From positions 2,187,411 through 2,226,882 of the forward strand of contig BFEA01000217.1 in assembly GCA_003427395.1 (NCBI GenBank): DNA of 39,472 nucleotides, read 5' to 3'. This stretch comes from Chara braunii. Taxonomy: Eukaryota; Streptophyta; Charophyceae; Charales; Characeae. Below, piece after piece: positions 1 to 8,485 of the stretch. The notes below the pieces were generated by a model, which did not search any database, had not been told where the DNA came from, and saw nothing but the letters and a program-made list of their open reading frames with translations. Positions within the stretch are counted from its first letter, which is position 1, and every line of letters begins with the position of its first letter. A program made the translations under genes and the position numbers.

Positions 1-601
1 AAGAATAAACTAAACAACATTTGCCTCAACAGTACATCCAAATTTCTTACCAAATTTGAAATAAAAATCAAATACGAAAAATAAATAATATTAATAAAGA
101 TAAGAAAAAATAAAACGAGAATGAAATTATTGCGTGGGCGAGCAAGTTTTTGACACCATCATCTTTGGCGATTTTTCTTTTTTTTTTGGCTTTGTCAAAT
201 GCCATGAAACTCTATACATATGTATCTTACATCATAGAGAACCTACAAATAAAGTTTGAAAAAATAATATTTTTTTTCAGGCCCCGAAATAAAGGGAAAA
301 CAAAAAGTGAAAAAGAGAAAAAACAAATTAGTAAGTGGGGAAGCAAGTTTTGACACCACCATCTTTGCCGATTTTTCATTATTTTTTGGCTCCACAGAAT
401 AACTTCAAAATTGACGCACAGGTAGCTTACATAACAGAGAACTCACAAAAAAAAATCAGAAAAAAATAATAATTTTTAGGTACCGAAATAATTTTTTGCG
501 GGGCTGAACCCCTTCGAGTTCAGGCCCCGTACGGGCACCCGAACGCCCGAACGTTCGGGGGTCAGCTTAGGGGCCTCCGTACGTTCGTCCTGGCAACCCT
601 G
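1..601. mobile_element. Non-autonomous hAT-like element, cut by the window edge
   Basis: The right end is CTGGCAACCCTG at 590-601, followed by TA-rich DNA. The GC-rich terminal block (about 495-601) is full of GTTCGG/CCGAAC motifs. The interior is A/T-rich and holds two copies of a roughly 205-bp subrepeat, each with a GACACCxxCATCTTTG-like core (near 152 and 350). It matches the reverse complement of the complete copy at 36717-37491, so only the left terminal block is missing. No transposase is encoded; the short reading frames are low-complexity. The hAT assignment rests on 8-bp duplications seen at other copies. Confidence 0.7.
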
Positions 602-1131
602 TGTATTCATATATATAATATATATCCATGTATATATATATATATATATATATATTCCTCATTCAGTCATGAAAGCATGAATGGTTTGGGAATAGGAATG
701 CAAACATCTTGATAATGAACAAGGCCGTCTGTTGTATATAGATATATATTTGGGATTTTTTTTTTGCAGGCGAGACTGTTTTGATATTCCGGTTGGTCTA
801 GTCACGTCGTTTGGCCTGTGAAGTGTCGGGTGCTGCTTACATGTGGGGTTTGTCATCCAGGATTTTATTGCCCCCTGTTTTGTTATATTTGGGTGTTTTT
901 CCTTTGCCTCTTTGCCTTTTGGGTGTGTGCAAGTGGGTCCATATTTTTCACAGGGGCGGGGGCAGCCGCCACTGAACCACATCCATGTGGGCGGCCTTGT
1001 ACGCAAGAGGTTCTAAACAGGGGGGAGTTGTAACTAAGAAGATAAAAAAATGATTTGATATATTTTTTGTTCTTTTTTTTTTTTTTTTTTGCATTTGCGC
1101 TTTGATAACTTTGTGAGTATATATATATATA
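602..1131. repeat. TA microsatellite plus dispersed repeat of unknown class
   Basis: TA-rich tracts lie at about 607-655 and 1119-1131. Between them, about 880-1060 resembles 8775-8900: both have a GTGTG(C)A(T/A)GTGGGT start, a GGGGCGG/GGGTGCGGCCGCC block, then GAGGTT(C/T)T and GGGGGAGTTGTAA. This indicates a dispersed repeat whose class I do not recognise. No coding region is supported. Confidence 0.45.
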
Positions 1132-1840
1132 CAGGGTTGCCAGGCCGAACGTACGGAGGTCCCTAAGATGCCCCCCGAACGTTCGGGCGTTCGGATCCCC
1201 GTACGGGGCCCGAACTTGAAGGGGTTCAAATCCCGAAAAAAAACTATTTTGGCACCTACATATTATTATTTTTTTCTGAATTTTTTTTTGCGAGTTCTTT
1301 GTGATATGAGGTATCTCCCTCTTAATTTTGAAGCCATTCTGTCCAGCCAAGACAAAATGAAAAGTCCTCAAAGATGTTGGTGTCAAAACTTGCTTGCCCA
1401 CTCACTAATTTGTTTTTTTTTCTCTTTTCATTTTTTGTTATTCCTTTATTTTGGGGCATGATTATTTTTTTAAACTTTATTTGTAGATTCTCTATTATGT
1501 AAGATACACATATATTTATTTTCATAGCATTTGTCACAGCCAAAAAAAAAATGAAAAATCACCAAAGATAGGGGTGTTAAAAACGTGCTCGCGCACTTAA
1601 TAATTTCATTCGCATTTTATTTTTTTTAATTTTTATTATTATTATTTATTTTTAGTATTTGATTTGAGGCAAATATTGTTTAGTTTATTCTTATGCATAA
1701 CATATATTTTTTCCAGATTTTTTGGATTTTTTTTTTTTTTGGGGGGGGGGAGGTCCACGTTCGGTCGAATGAGAGGGGGTGCCGAACGTTCGGGCGTTGG
1801 GGTTCGGGCGTTCGGCCCTTCCCGAACGTGGACAACCTTG
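1132..1840. mobile_element. hAT-like non-autonomous element in a TA tract
   Basis: It starts CAGGGTTGCCAGG and ends GGACAACCTTG, an imperfect terminal inverted repeat. It is flanked by TATATATA on both sides (1124-1131 and 1841-1848), consistent with an 8-bp duplication but ambiguous in a TA tract. Both ends carry clustered CGAACGTTCGGGCG motifs. The interior has the CGCCAAAGAT-type subrepeat in reverse orientation. No transposase gene is present. Confidence 0.75.
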
Positions 1841-2166
1841 TATATATATATGTGCCAGCCTTATGAATCGGTGAAACTCCGACGAAACAGTTTGTCACAA
1901 CCCCTCGTTTGTTGTCCTCTTCTCTCTCTCTGCCTACGGTTTACCGGGCAGTTCTGTTTGTGACGATATATATGCCAGCGGCGTGTCTGGAGTGTATTTT
2001 TTGGCTGTGACAGACCTTTCTTTGTTTCGTGGATGTTTTGCTGGCTTGTAATGGGGTGTGAACCGACAGTCTGTAGAGTTTTNCATCTGGTGTGGGTGAG
2101 TGATAGTCTACTTTGATTTTGGTTAAGGTAGATTATCATTTACAGTGTAATCAGTGAGGGGATTCT

Positions 2167-2226
2167 GCAGACTGTTGAGGGTTCAGNCTCCTGATGAGTC
2201 GGTGAAACTCCGACGAAACAGTTTGT
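2167..2226 (+). ncRNA. Type III hammerhead ribozyme, array 1 copy A
   Basis: Stem III pairs GCAGACTGT (2167-2175) with ACAGTTTGT (2218-2226) over nine positions including two G.U pairs. The predicted cleavage is after U17 at 2176. Stem I is GAGG/CCTC with a short loop containing an N at 2187. The core CTGATGA (2191-2197) and GAAAC are intact. Stem II is GTCGG/CCGAC closed by TGAAACT. The order site, stem I, CTGATGA, stem II, GAAA defines type III. Self-cleavage is predicted, not shown. Confidence 0.85.
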
Positions 2227-2590
2227 CACAGCCCCTCGTTTGTTGTCCTCTTCTCTCTCTCTGCCTACGGTTCACCGGGCAGTTCTGTTTGTGACGATAT
2301 ATGTTACGACTTCGCTAGCTTCCTGCTACGGGTTTTTCCGGTCAGGTCGAGCGGCAGTGGTCGGGCCGTTACTTGGCGGCCATGTTGTGCCTCTAGTGCC
2401 AGCGGCGTGTCTGGAGTGTATTTTTTGACTGTGACATACCTTTCTTTGTTTCGTGGATGTTTTGCTGGCTTGTGATGGGGTGTGAACCGACAGTCTGTAG
2501 AGTTTTCCATCTGGTGTGGGTGAGTGATAGTCTACTTTGATTTTTGTTAAGGTAGATTATCATTTATAGTGTAATCAGTAATGGGATTCT

Positions 2591-2650
2591 GCAGACTGTT
2601 GAGGGTTCAGCCTCCTTATGAGTCGGTGAAACTCCGACGAAACAGTTTGT
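2591..2650 (+). ncRNA. Hammerhead ribozyme, core-mutated copy B
   Basis: Same stems I, II and III as the copy 424 bp upstream, but the core reads CTTATGA instead of CTGATGA. This changes the conserved G5, so the copy is probably inactive. The truncated copy at about 1859-1896 carries the same CTTATGA change. Confidence 0.75.
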
Positions 2651-2899
2651 CACAACCCCTCGTTTGTTGTCCTCTTCTCTCTCTCTGCCTACGGTTCACT
2701 GGCATATATATATTAGTCGGTGAAACTCCGACGAAACAGTTTGTCACAGCCCCTCGTTTGTTGTCCTCTTCTCCCTCTCTGCCTACGGTTTACCGGGCAG
2801 TTCTATTTGACGATATATATTGTTTTCTTTGCATTTGCGCTTTGATAACTTTGTGAGTATATATATATACTAGGTTACCAGAGTGATATATATATATAC

Positions 2900-3161
2900 T
2901 AGGCTACTAGAGTGGCCCGGGGCCACTTGCCCGGCGGGGCCAAAAAAAATAAAAAACATATTTTTAAAATTTATTTTTTATTCTAAATTTGGTGAAGAAT
3001 TTCAATGTGACCTGAGGCAAAAGTTACTCAGTTTATTTTTTTGCATAACATAGTTTTTTTCGGATTTTGTGGATTTTTTTTTTTTTTTTTTTTTGTGGGA
3101 CCTTCCCTGGTCCTTGCACGGGCTGGCAACCCGGGACCCGGGCGGCCTGGTTGGTAGCCTA
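2900..3161. mobile_element. TAGGCTACC-family MITE, complete copy
   Basis: The ends are TAGGCTACTAGAGTGG (2900) and TTGGTAGCCTA (to 3161), an imperfect terminal inverted repeat. The element lies between TA tracts. GC-rich ends flank an A/T-rich interior. It is in reverse orientation to the copy at 35038-35312. A further end fragment, TAGGTTACCAGAGTG, lies just upstream near 2870. It is non-coding and its superfamily is undetermined. Confidence 0.65.
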
Positions 3162-3181
3162 GTGTATATATATATATATAT

Positions 3182-3321
3182 CGCTACCAGTCGGGCCACC
3201 TGGGTCACCCTATTTTCCAGGGCGGCCCGGCCGTGCAAGGACCAGGGATGGTTCCAACCCCCCCCCCAAAAAAAAGAAAAATCCGAAAAAAAACATGTGA
3301 CGTAGAAAAATAAATTGAACA
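3182..3321. mobile_element. TAGGCTACC-family MITE, left part split by PLE-1
   Basis: CGCTACCAGTCGGGCC at 3182 matches the end of the copy at 35038. The sequence runs to TAAATTGAACA (3311-3321), where PLE-1 is inserted. It resumes at 8373 with the same 11 bases and continues to TCGTAGCCTA at 8485. The rejoined copy would be about 240 bp. Confidence 0.65.
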
Positions 3322-3322
3322 T

Positions 3323-3670
3323 GTCTAGGGCAATTTTAGTAGCGACGGCAACCGATAAAAAGGTTGACCGCCGTCATTTCACCAAGGAGGAGCCGCCCCC
3401 TTATGATGTCGGTGTTGGCGCCGACTGAAACGTACGTAGGGGAATGCCAGTACCGTCAGTATGGAGGTAGAGGACTGTGCGTGAACGATTGGACTTGTCG
3501 GCTATGTTGAAGGGATGCTGACGGCAGTGGGATGGAATTTTTTCAATATTATCGTAAGTTTGGCTCTCTTTGGTTCTGGCCAAGATCTCGTGTGTCTGTG
3601 TGTTTTGCATGCGATGTTGAACATTTATTGGCTACAGCAGCGCGACTGCGTTTGCTCTCTTGTTCCAATT
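3323..3670 (+). repeat. PLE-1 5' pseudo-LTR
   Basis: It runs from GTCTAGGGCAATTTTAG to CTCTCTTGTTCCAATT and is repeated at 8054-8360 with scattered substitutions. The 3' copy lacks about 40 bp (around 3437-3477). Direct terminal copies joined by shared hammerheads are typical of PLE pseudo-LTRs, which arise from tandem insertion rather than LTR-type replication. The coding start lies about 170 bp downstream. Confidence 0.8.
3392..3449 (+). ncRNA. Degenerate type I hammerhead motif in the 5' pseudo-LTR
   Basis: Stem I pairs CCCC (before 3400) with GGGG (3439-3442). The core reads CTTATGA, with conserved G5 changed to T at 3402. Stem II is GTCGG/CCGAC, flanked by a T.T mismatch next to the core. 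GAAAC is followed by a minimal stem III (AC-GTAC-GT) and A at the predicted cleavage site. A very short stem III is characteristic of PLE hammerheads. The 3' copy has an intact CTGATGA but has lost the 3' strand of stem I. Probably inactive. Confidence 0.6.
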
Positions 3671-3842
3671 GAATAAGGACGTTGTAACTTGCCGAGGGAG
3701 GTACTCGTCAGTGGTGACAACGAAGTTAGGAGTAGTAGCGGCTGAGGTAGGGGTATTGGTCACACCAACGAAGGAGATACTGCGCTGATTTGTGGAGAGA
3801 CCAGAAGGACGACTTCGATAGAGCGTTGCTTGGGGGAGTTGA

Positions 3843-5240
3843 ATGGATCCGAATATATCTGGGAACACCGCCAATAATCAAGGAGCGGGAGTACAGTGGA
3901 ACGGAGGAGGACCCGGATGGAACAGAGGGGGAGGAGGGAATGGCAGTCCGCCACCCGGGTGGCGGACCTAATGGTGGGGGTAATGGTTGGGGAGGGGTTT
4001 GGAACTCTGAACCACCTGGAGGGTGGAATAATTATGGGGGAGGATGGAATAATAATGGTGGAGGATGGAACTCCGGGGGAGGAAATGGTTGGGGAAACAG
4101 GCCACGACGACCCGTCCGATGCTACAATTGCGGCCAGTTTGGGCATTACTCGCGCTATTGTTCGATGCCGGGCCAACGAGGGAACTATTATCAAGAGGGT
4201 TCATGCAGCAAGGAGGAGGAAACAACGCCCCAGGAGGAAGTGGAGGGGGAGGAGTCTCTATCAATGGAGGGAGCGGAGGAGGAAGTCACAATCCGGGAGG
4301 AGGTAGCCAGGGGGTAGAAACTAACTCTGCACCGGTCGTAAAGCTAAGTAGGGAGCTTGAGGAGTCGTTAGGTGCTATGGCGTCGTTTTTTAAATTATCT
4401 TTGGAAGATAGGGCTAAGGCTGAAGCAGCGCAAAAGAAGGAGAAGGGAAATAGGAAAAAAATCGAACGGGAGAAAGCGGAGAAGAAAGAGGCGAAGAGAT
4501 TAGCCTTGGAGAAAAAGTCCGATGAGGATAAGAAGGAAGCGGACCGCATCTGGGAAATTCGGAAGATGTTCGGAGAGCAACGGGTGCTTTTAAGGAAAGA
4601 GGTGAAAAAAACAGTGAACGAGGAAATTATCGAAATGGTTAGGACCGACGGAAAGAAGGTGGTCGGAGATGATGAATGGGAAGACTGGGATGAAGGGGAA
4701 GATCCGGAAGAGGACGAAGGAGCAGGGGAGGAACTAGGTGGTAGAAGGAGAAAGAGGGCTCCTCCACAAGGAAGGGGAACGAAAGTCAGCCCGCCGGTTG
4801 AGACACCGCCTAAGGCCGCACGGGCAAATTGTTCACGGCAGTCTGTGTTCCCGCTAGCCTCACCGGTTGAGCCCGAAAGGAGAGGTAGAGGGCGACCAAA
4901 GAAGAAGGACGCTTCACCGCTCATCATTGACCCATGGAATGGGGCACCGTGTTCCGTTGACTTCGAGAACAGAACGAGTTTTAAAGTGATTATGGTGAAG
5001 TTCGTTGGAAGGAAGGTGTGTTCGGAGCTCAAAGAGATGTGCAAGAAGGATGGAATTAGTTGGCGAGGTAAGAAAGACGAAGCAGTCGAAGAACTCGCTG
5101 AGTTGCGAGTCATGCAAAGCATCTTTGAGGCACGAGTGCCATGCCCAGGGGGTAGGGGAGTCCAAGTAAGTGCGCCCGCGGGTAAGGCCAGCGATAACGG
5201 AGTTGCTGACCCGGATGAACGGGGAGGGGGAGTTGAGTAA
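3843..5240 (+). pseudogene. PLE-1 gag-like N-terminal region: Gly/Asn/Trp-rich, CCHC knuckle, coiled coil, AT-hook, SAP-like
   Basis: The likely start is ATG 3843, opening a run rich in G, N and W (for example QWNGGGPGWN), like the start of the PLE-2 protein. The frame shifts near 3960 and shifts back near 4200, both in Gly-rich sequence. The zinc knuckle CYNCGQFGHYSRYC (4120-4161) fits CX2CX4HX4C, a nucleic-acid binding motif common in Gag proteins. About 4330-4640 is a Lys/Glu-rich coiled coil, then an acidic stretch near 4670-4730, then RRGRGRPKKK (about 4879-4908), which matches an AT-hook. Residues encoded near 4978-5100 (SELKEMCKKDGISWRGKKDE) resemble a SAP helix-extension-helix and are conserved in PLE-2. 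The role is inferred: RNA packaging or DNA binding for retrotransposition. The frame ends at TAA 5238-5240 and overlaps the next frame. Confidence 0.7.
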
Positions 5241-5825
5241 TGACCGAATTTGGGAGTACTTGCGGGAGGTGTGCGTTATTAGGGGTAGGTTGGAAACGGA
5301 TAGGGGATCTAGGACGATTCGGTACATTGTGGAAAAGATCGGTCGACTTTTGTTGTTTCTTTTGATTTTGAATAGGTGTGTGGAACATGCCAGCAAATTT
5401 TGGGACTTTCTGACTGAGACATTTGACCGTAATCCGTATGAATGGCTGGAATCTAGTTCATGTGTGTATGTGTTGATCAGTCCCTTCTGTAGGAAATCTT
5501 ATATCGGAAAGACCGAAAGGGCGTTGCAGGTTAGGTGGAAGGAACACTTAGCAAATGTGGAGCAAGAAGGGAGTAATAATAAATTGTATAAGTGGCTTCG
5601 GAAGGTTGGGAAGCGTATATCGCGTTGCCTCTTATCTCTGCGGGGAGGGATGAGCTATTCAAGTTGAAGGTGGAGGGAATGTGCATTGGAAGGTGGTCAC
5701 CTAGTTTGAATAGCACTGGGAAAATTAAATCGAGGAGGCGGGGGAAGAGGAAAGGGGCGAAAGCAAGAGGGAAAGCAAGGGGGGAAAGGAAGAGGAGTGG
5801 GAGTCAACGGGTGGTGAGGTTTTGA
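5170..5825 (+). pseudogene. PLE-1 GIY-YIG endonuclease domain, frameshifted
   Basis: The GIY-YIG core starts at 5461: CVYVLISPFCRKSYIGKTER, with CVY replacing GIY and an intact YIG at 5500-5508. Downstream LQVRWKEHL carries the catalytic Arg and the usual His. A frameshift near 5600 moves the rest into the next frame, where YIALPLISAGRDELFKLKVE continues and the KVE matches KVEKVFIRKW in PLE-2, the likely catalytic Glu. The region ends in a basic tract (RRRGKRKGAKARGKARG), perhaps nucleolar or RNA-binding. In PLEs this domain nicks target DNA to prime reverse transcription. Its place before the RT is the permuted feature. The stop TGA at 5823-5825 is followed in frame by more coding-like sequence. 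Confidence 0.8.
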
Positions 5826-6500
5826 ACGCACAATAGGGAATTTTGCGATTTATGTCATCTGTTAGTCGAGGGACACAGGGAGTTTGTGTCATGTAAAGGG
5901 AGCTTGTGGGTTGTTAAATGGTCCGTCACCAAGAGGAGGTTTGGCGAGTCTGTGATGAGGGTGAATGGAAAAACTAAGTTGTTGAAAGATTGTAAGAAGG
6001 AATTGCAATTTGGAGGAAGGGTGCGTGTGATCAGAGTGGTTGAAGGGAAGTTCGAGTTGACGGCGGATAAAAGGATCTTGATCAGATTGTTGTCAATTCC
6101 GTGGACGATTAAACGATTGTACGACCTCCCATTGGAGAACCTTGTTAGGTTATTTCAAACAGCTAGGACTTTCTCGAAGAAAGCAACTCGTAAAAAAGTA
6201 AAAAGCATTCTCGATGGGGTGCTTTCGAAGAAATTTGGGGTGAAAGTTAGGAGGCGGATCGTGGTTGGGGTCACGTATAGTAGTGAGGTGTCTAAACGGG
6301 GTGTGAGGGAGGTGGTTAAGCAGCGAATTAGGGAGCAGCTTCCTGAGTGTGTGAGCAGGATCATCTGCAGTCGTCTGAGAACAGTTTGGGAACGTAATAG
6401 GACTGTTGGCTCACTACTGCAAAACCATAGATCTGTTGCGCAAAGTATGGTAGGTGTCTGCCCTTGCGCAGACTCGGTCCGAAATTGGAAGGGCACATGA
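5826..6500 (+). pseudogene. PLE-1 linker between endonuclease and RT, ending in a CxC zinc motif
   Basis: Translation continues in the frame of the preceding domain after its TGA. It gives FCDLCHLLVEGHREFVSC near 5840-5890, a possible CxxC/H/C cluster, then a basic helical region through about 6430 (for example SKKATRKKVKSIL). It ends VGVCPCAD at about 6448-6471. The frame then shifts, and LGPKLEGHMTCKL follows in the downstream frame. PLE-2 has the uninterrupted counterpart VGICTCPD...LEGHVHCKL. Together they define a conserved CxC...HxxC motif just before the RT, probably zinc binding. I do not recognise the rest of the linker. Confidence 0.6.
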
Positions 6501-8059
6501 CTTGTAAGCTCAGCTCAATTAAGGACGTTCCCGCGTCGCTGGTCAACGCGAAGGACTGTGTTAGGAATAGAGGGGTAGGACTGGTCAGGAGTGTGACTAG
6601 GAAAATATATGACGCCCTGTTGAAGCATGGGCTGACAAAATGGGTTACACTGGATGAGGTGGCAGACACGGTTGTGAGGGTAAATCAGGAGGAAGATACT
6701 AGCGAGGGGATGAGGGATGTTGATTTGTGGAAACGACTGCTGGTTAACTATGTCAGGGTTCCATTGGATAAGAATCCGGGGGAACCTATGGTGATGAGTC
6801 CTAAAGTGTACGCAGAAGGTAAGAAAGACTTGTTTTGGGGAAAGGAAAGTTTTGAGGCAGTGGCGGAAGACAAGTGTGGTGTTCTTGCGATCTGTAAAGA
6901 TGAGTATTTGGCTAAAGGGCTTGATCGATTGGGAGGGTGGGACGGGAAAGGGAGTTTGGGGAGGGCCTACATAATGCCTAAGCATAAGCACGTGCGTAAA
7001 TTTCGCCCCATTACTCCCTCTTTCTGTGAACCTTCGAAGCAAGCAAGTAGAAGAGTTGCGAGAGCTCTGAATGGGATGATACTGTTGCTATCACCTGCTA
7101 GCCACTTTAATCTAAGATAAGTGGGAGATCTGAAAGTGAGACTGTATAGGATTTCAAAATGGGCCTTGAAGAAGGGGGCAAATGGATTTCTCAGGGGCCT
7201 TTCATTTTACATTAAAGAGATGTTTAATGAGTTGCCCCACGCATCGATCATTGAAGCAGTCGAATGGTTGATGGAGGTGATGAGAGGAAGGAAAGGTATT
7301 TTTGTTGAAAAAAGGGGAAAAGGTTTGTCTTTTGCTAAGCAAAGAGGGGATGAATGGTTGTTTATTTCCTCACGGTAGATAATGGACTTCGTTAAATTTG
7401 AGTTGCATGATACGTACCTTCTGGCTGCGCATAGGATTCTCAGACAGACCATGGGAGTGTTGATGGGTAAGAGTAGCAGCCCGCCATTTGCCTGTCTGTT
7501 GTGTATTTTTAACGAAGCCAATTTTCTGGGGTCTTTGGGAAGGGATAGGAACTTAATTCAAGGGGTGAGGTTGGTCGATGACTTGTCGGTTTTTGTATGG
7601 GAAAGTAACTCAAGGTCAGGGAACCTTCGAGTAAAGGGAGTGATAGAAAGGTTGGGGGATATCTACGATAGAAACTTGGAGCTGAAAAGGACCGATTAAG
7701 GGGATGGCACGTGGGTATTTTTAAGGTGTGAGTTAAAAGTGTGCCAACTCCCGAATCGGGTCGAGATCCGGTATAAAGCAAAAAACGAGGACAACATTTG
7801 GTCGGAGGACTTTTCGTACAGATCAATGCAGAGTCATGGGTCGTACGCAGACAAAAAGCAAAAGAAAGTTGTCATTAACAGTGCCTTCACTAGGATTCGA
7901 GCCTGTACAACCGCGGTGGAACTGGCAGAGATGCCTTTGTTCTCATTGGAAAGGGAATTGCGGCTTCTGAAGTATCCGGGAGGCTTCTTCACGGGTATTC
8001 TGGAAAAATATATCAATAGGAAGGCTCCAAATTGGGAAAGGTACCGGGACATAGTCTAG
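6464..8059 (+). pseudogene. PLE-1 reverse transcriptase and thumb, inactive
   Basis: One frame carries the whole RT, broken by stops TAA 7118, TAG 7376 and TAA 7697 and ending at TAG 8057, inside the first bases of the 3' pseudo-LTR. GHMTCKL (zinc motif) opens it. The fingers include RAYIMPKHKHVRKFRPI (RT1, near 6964-7014). Motif A reads FYIKEMFNELPH at 7205-7240. The catalytic Asp seen in PLE-2 (YDIKEMFN) is Tyr here, codon TAC 7208-7210. Motif B is MGKSSSPPFA (near 7460-7494). Motif C is RLVDDLSVF (near 7568-7594). The thumb has KKVVINSAFTRIR (near 7861-7900), typical of PLE/telomerase-type RTs. The enzyme would copy element RNA at the nicked target. The Asp loss and the stops exclude activity. 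Confidence 0.85.
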
Positions 8060-8360
8060 GGCAATTTTAGTAGCGATTGCGATCGATAAAAAGGTTGAGC
8101 GTCGTCATTTCACCAAGGAGGCGCCCCCCTCTGATGATGTCGGTGTTGGCGTCGACTGAAACGTATGTGCGTGAACGATTGGACTTGTCAGCTATGTCGA
8201 AGGGATGCTGACGGCAGTGGCCTGAATTTTTTTCAATAATATCGTATGTTTGGGTCTCTTTGGTTCTGGCCAAGATCTCGTGCGTTTGTGTGCTTTGCAT
8301 GCGATGTTGAACATTTCTTGGCTACAGCAGCGTGACTGTGTTGGCTCTCTTGTTCCAATT
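8054..8360 (+). repeat. PLE-1 3' pseudo-LTR with hammerhead core
   Basis: It starts GTCTAGGGCAATTTTAG; the TAG inside that string is the RT stop. CTGATGA (8131-8137) and TGAAAC (8157-8162) are intact around a GTCG/CGAC stem II. A deletion relative to the 5' copy joins ACGTA to TGTGCGTGAACG and removes the 3' strand of stem I, so no hammerhead can form as written. The copy ends CTCTTGTTCCAATT. It is followed by 12 A/T bases and the target duplication. Confidence 0.75.
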
Positions 8361-8372
8361 AAAAATTAAAAT

Positions 8373-8485
8373 TAAATTGAACAACTTTTGCCTCGGGGTC
8401 AAATTGAAAATTTTTCTTGAATTTTAAATAAAAATTTAAATTATATCCGGTCGGACAAATGGACCCGGATCACTTTCGTAGCCTA
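8373..8485. mobile_element. TAGGCTACC-family MITE, right part after PLE-1
   Basis: It resumes the MITE interrupted at 3321, beginning TAAATTGAACAACTTTTGCC. The same interior is seen at 35160-35190. It ends TCGTAGCCTA at 8485 with a GTCGGACAAATGGACCCGG block matching GTCGGGCAAATGACCCCGG at about 35276. Confidence 0.65.

Larger units (their letters stand above)
1855..2818 (+). repeat. Retrozyme-like tandem array with hammerhead ribozymes
   Basis: Direct repeats recur with a period of 424 bp, measured between the GTCGGTGAAACTCCGAC stem-loops at 2198 and 2622. Units contain a CTCTCTCTCTGCCTACGG tract, a GTGACGATATAT segment, and a GGGGTGTGAACCGACAG segment. The first unit (from about 1860) lacks the part between GACGATATAT and GCCAGCGGCGTG. 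A last short unit begins at 2714 with only the 3' part of the hammerhead. The array ends in GACGATATATAT. No protein is encoded. The layout resembles small non-autonomous retroelements called retrozymes, although plant retrozymes usually have LTRs. Two single N bases lie in it (2083 and 2187). Confidence 0.75.
3322..8372 (+). mobile_element. PLE-1: permuted Penelope-like retroelement with N-terminal GIY-YIG, decayed
   Basis: The element has homologous pseudo-LTRs at both ends (3323-3670 and 8054-8360) and one long decayed coding region on the + strand. Domain order is CCHC knuckle, coiled coil, SAP-like segment, GIY-YIG endonuclease, CxC/HxxC zinc motif, RT, thumb. A GIY-YIG upstream of the RT is the hallmark of Chlamys-type PLEs; classical Penelope has it downstream. 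TAAATTGAACA flanks the insertion (3311-3321 and 8373-8383), a likely 11-bp target duplication inside a MITE. Several frameshifts and at least four in-frame stops show that it is dead. PLE-2 at 20972 is a second, divergent family member. Confidence 0.85.

Noticed and set aside
2191-2232. Type I reading of the retrozyme hammerhead (GAAACAGTTTGTC with a closed stem III)
   Set aside because: The outer stem I would need mismatches next to the core, whereas the type III fold gives nine stem III pairs that covary in the inverted copy.
4286-5122. Minus-strand 278-codon reading frame
   Set aside because: It is the antisense shadow of the PLE-1 gag-like region: Ser/Phe-rich because the sense strand is Lys/Glu-rich.
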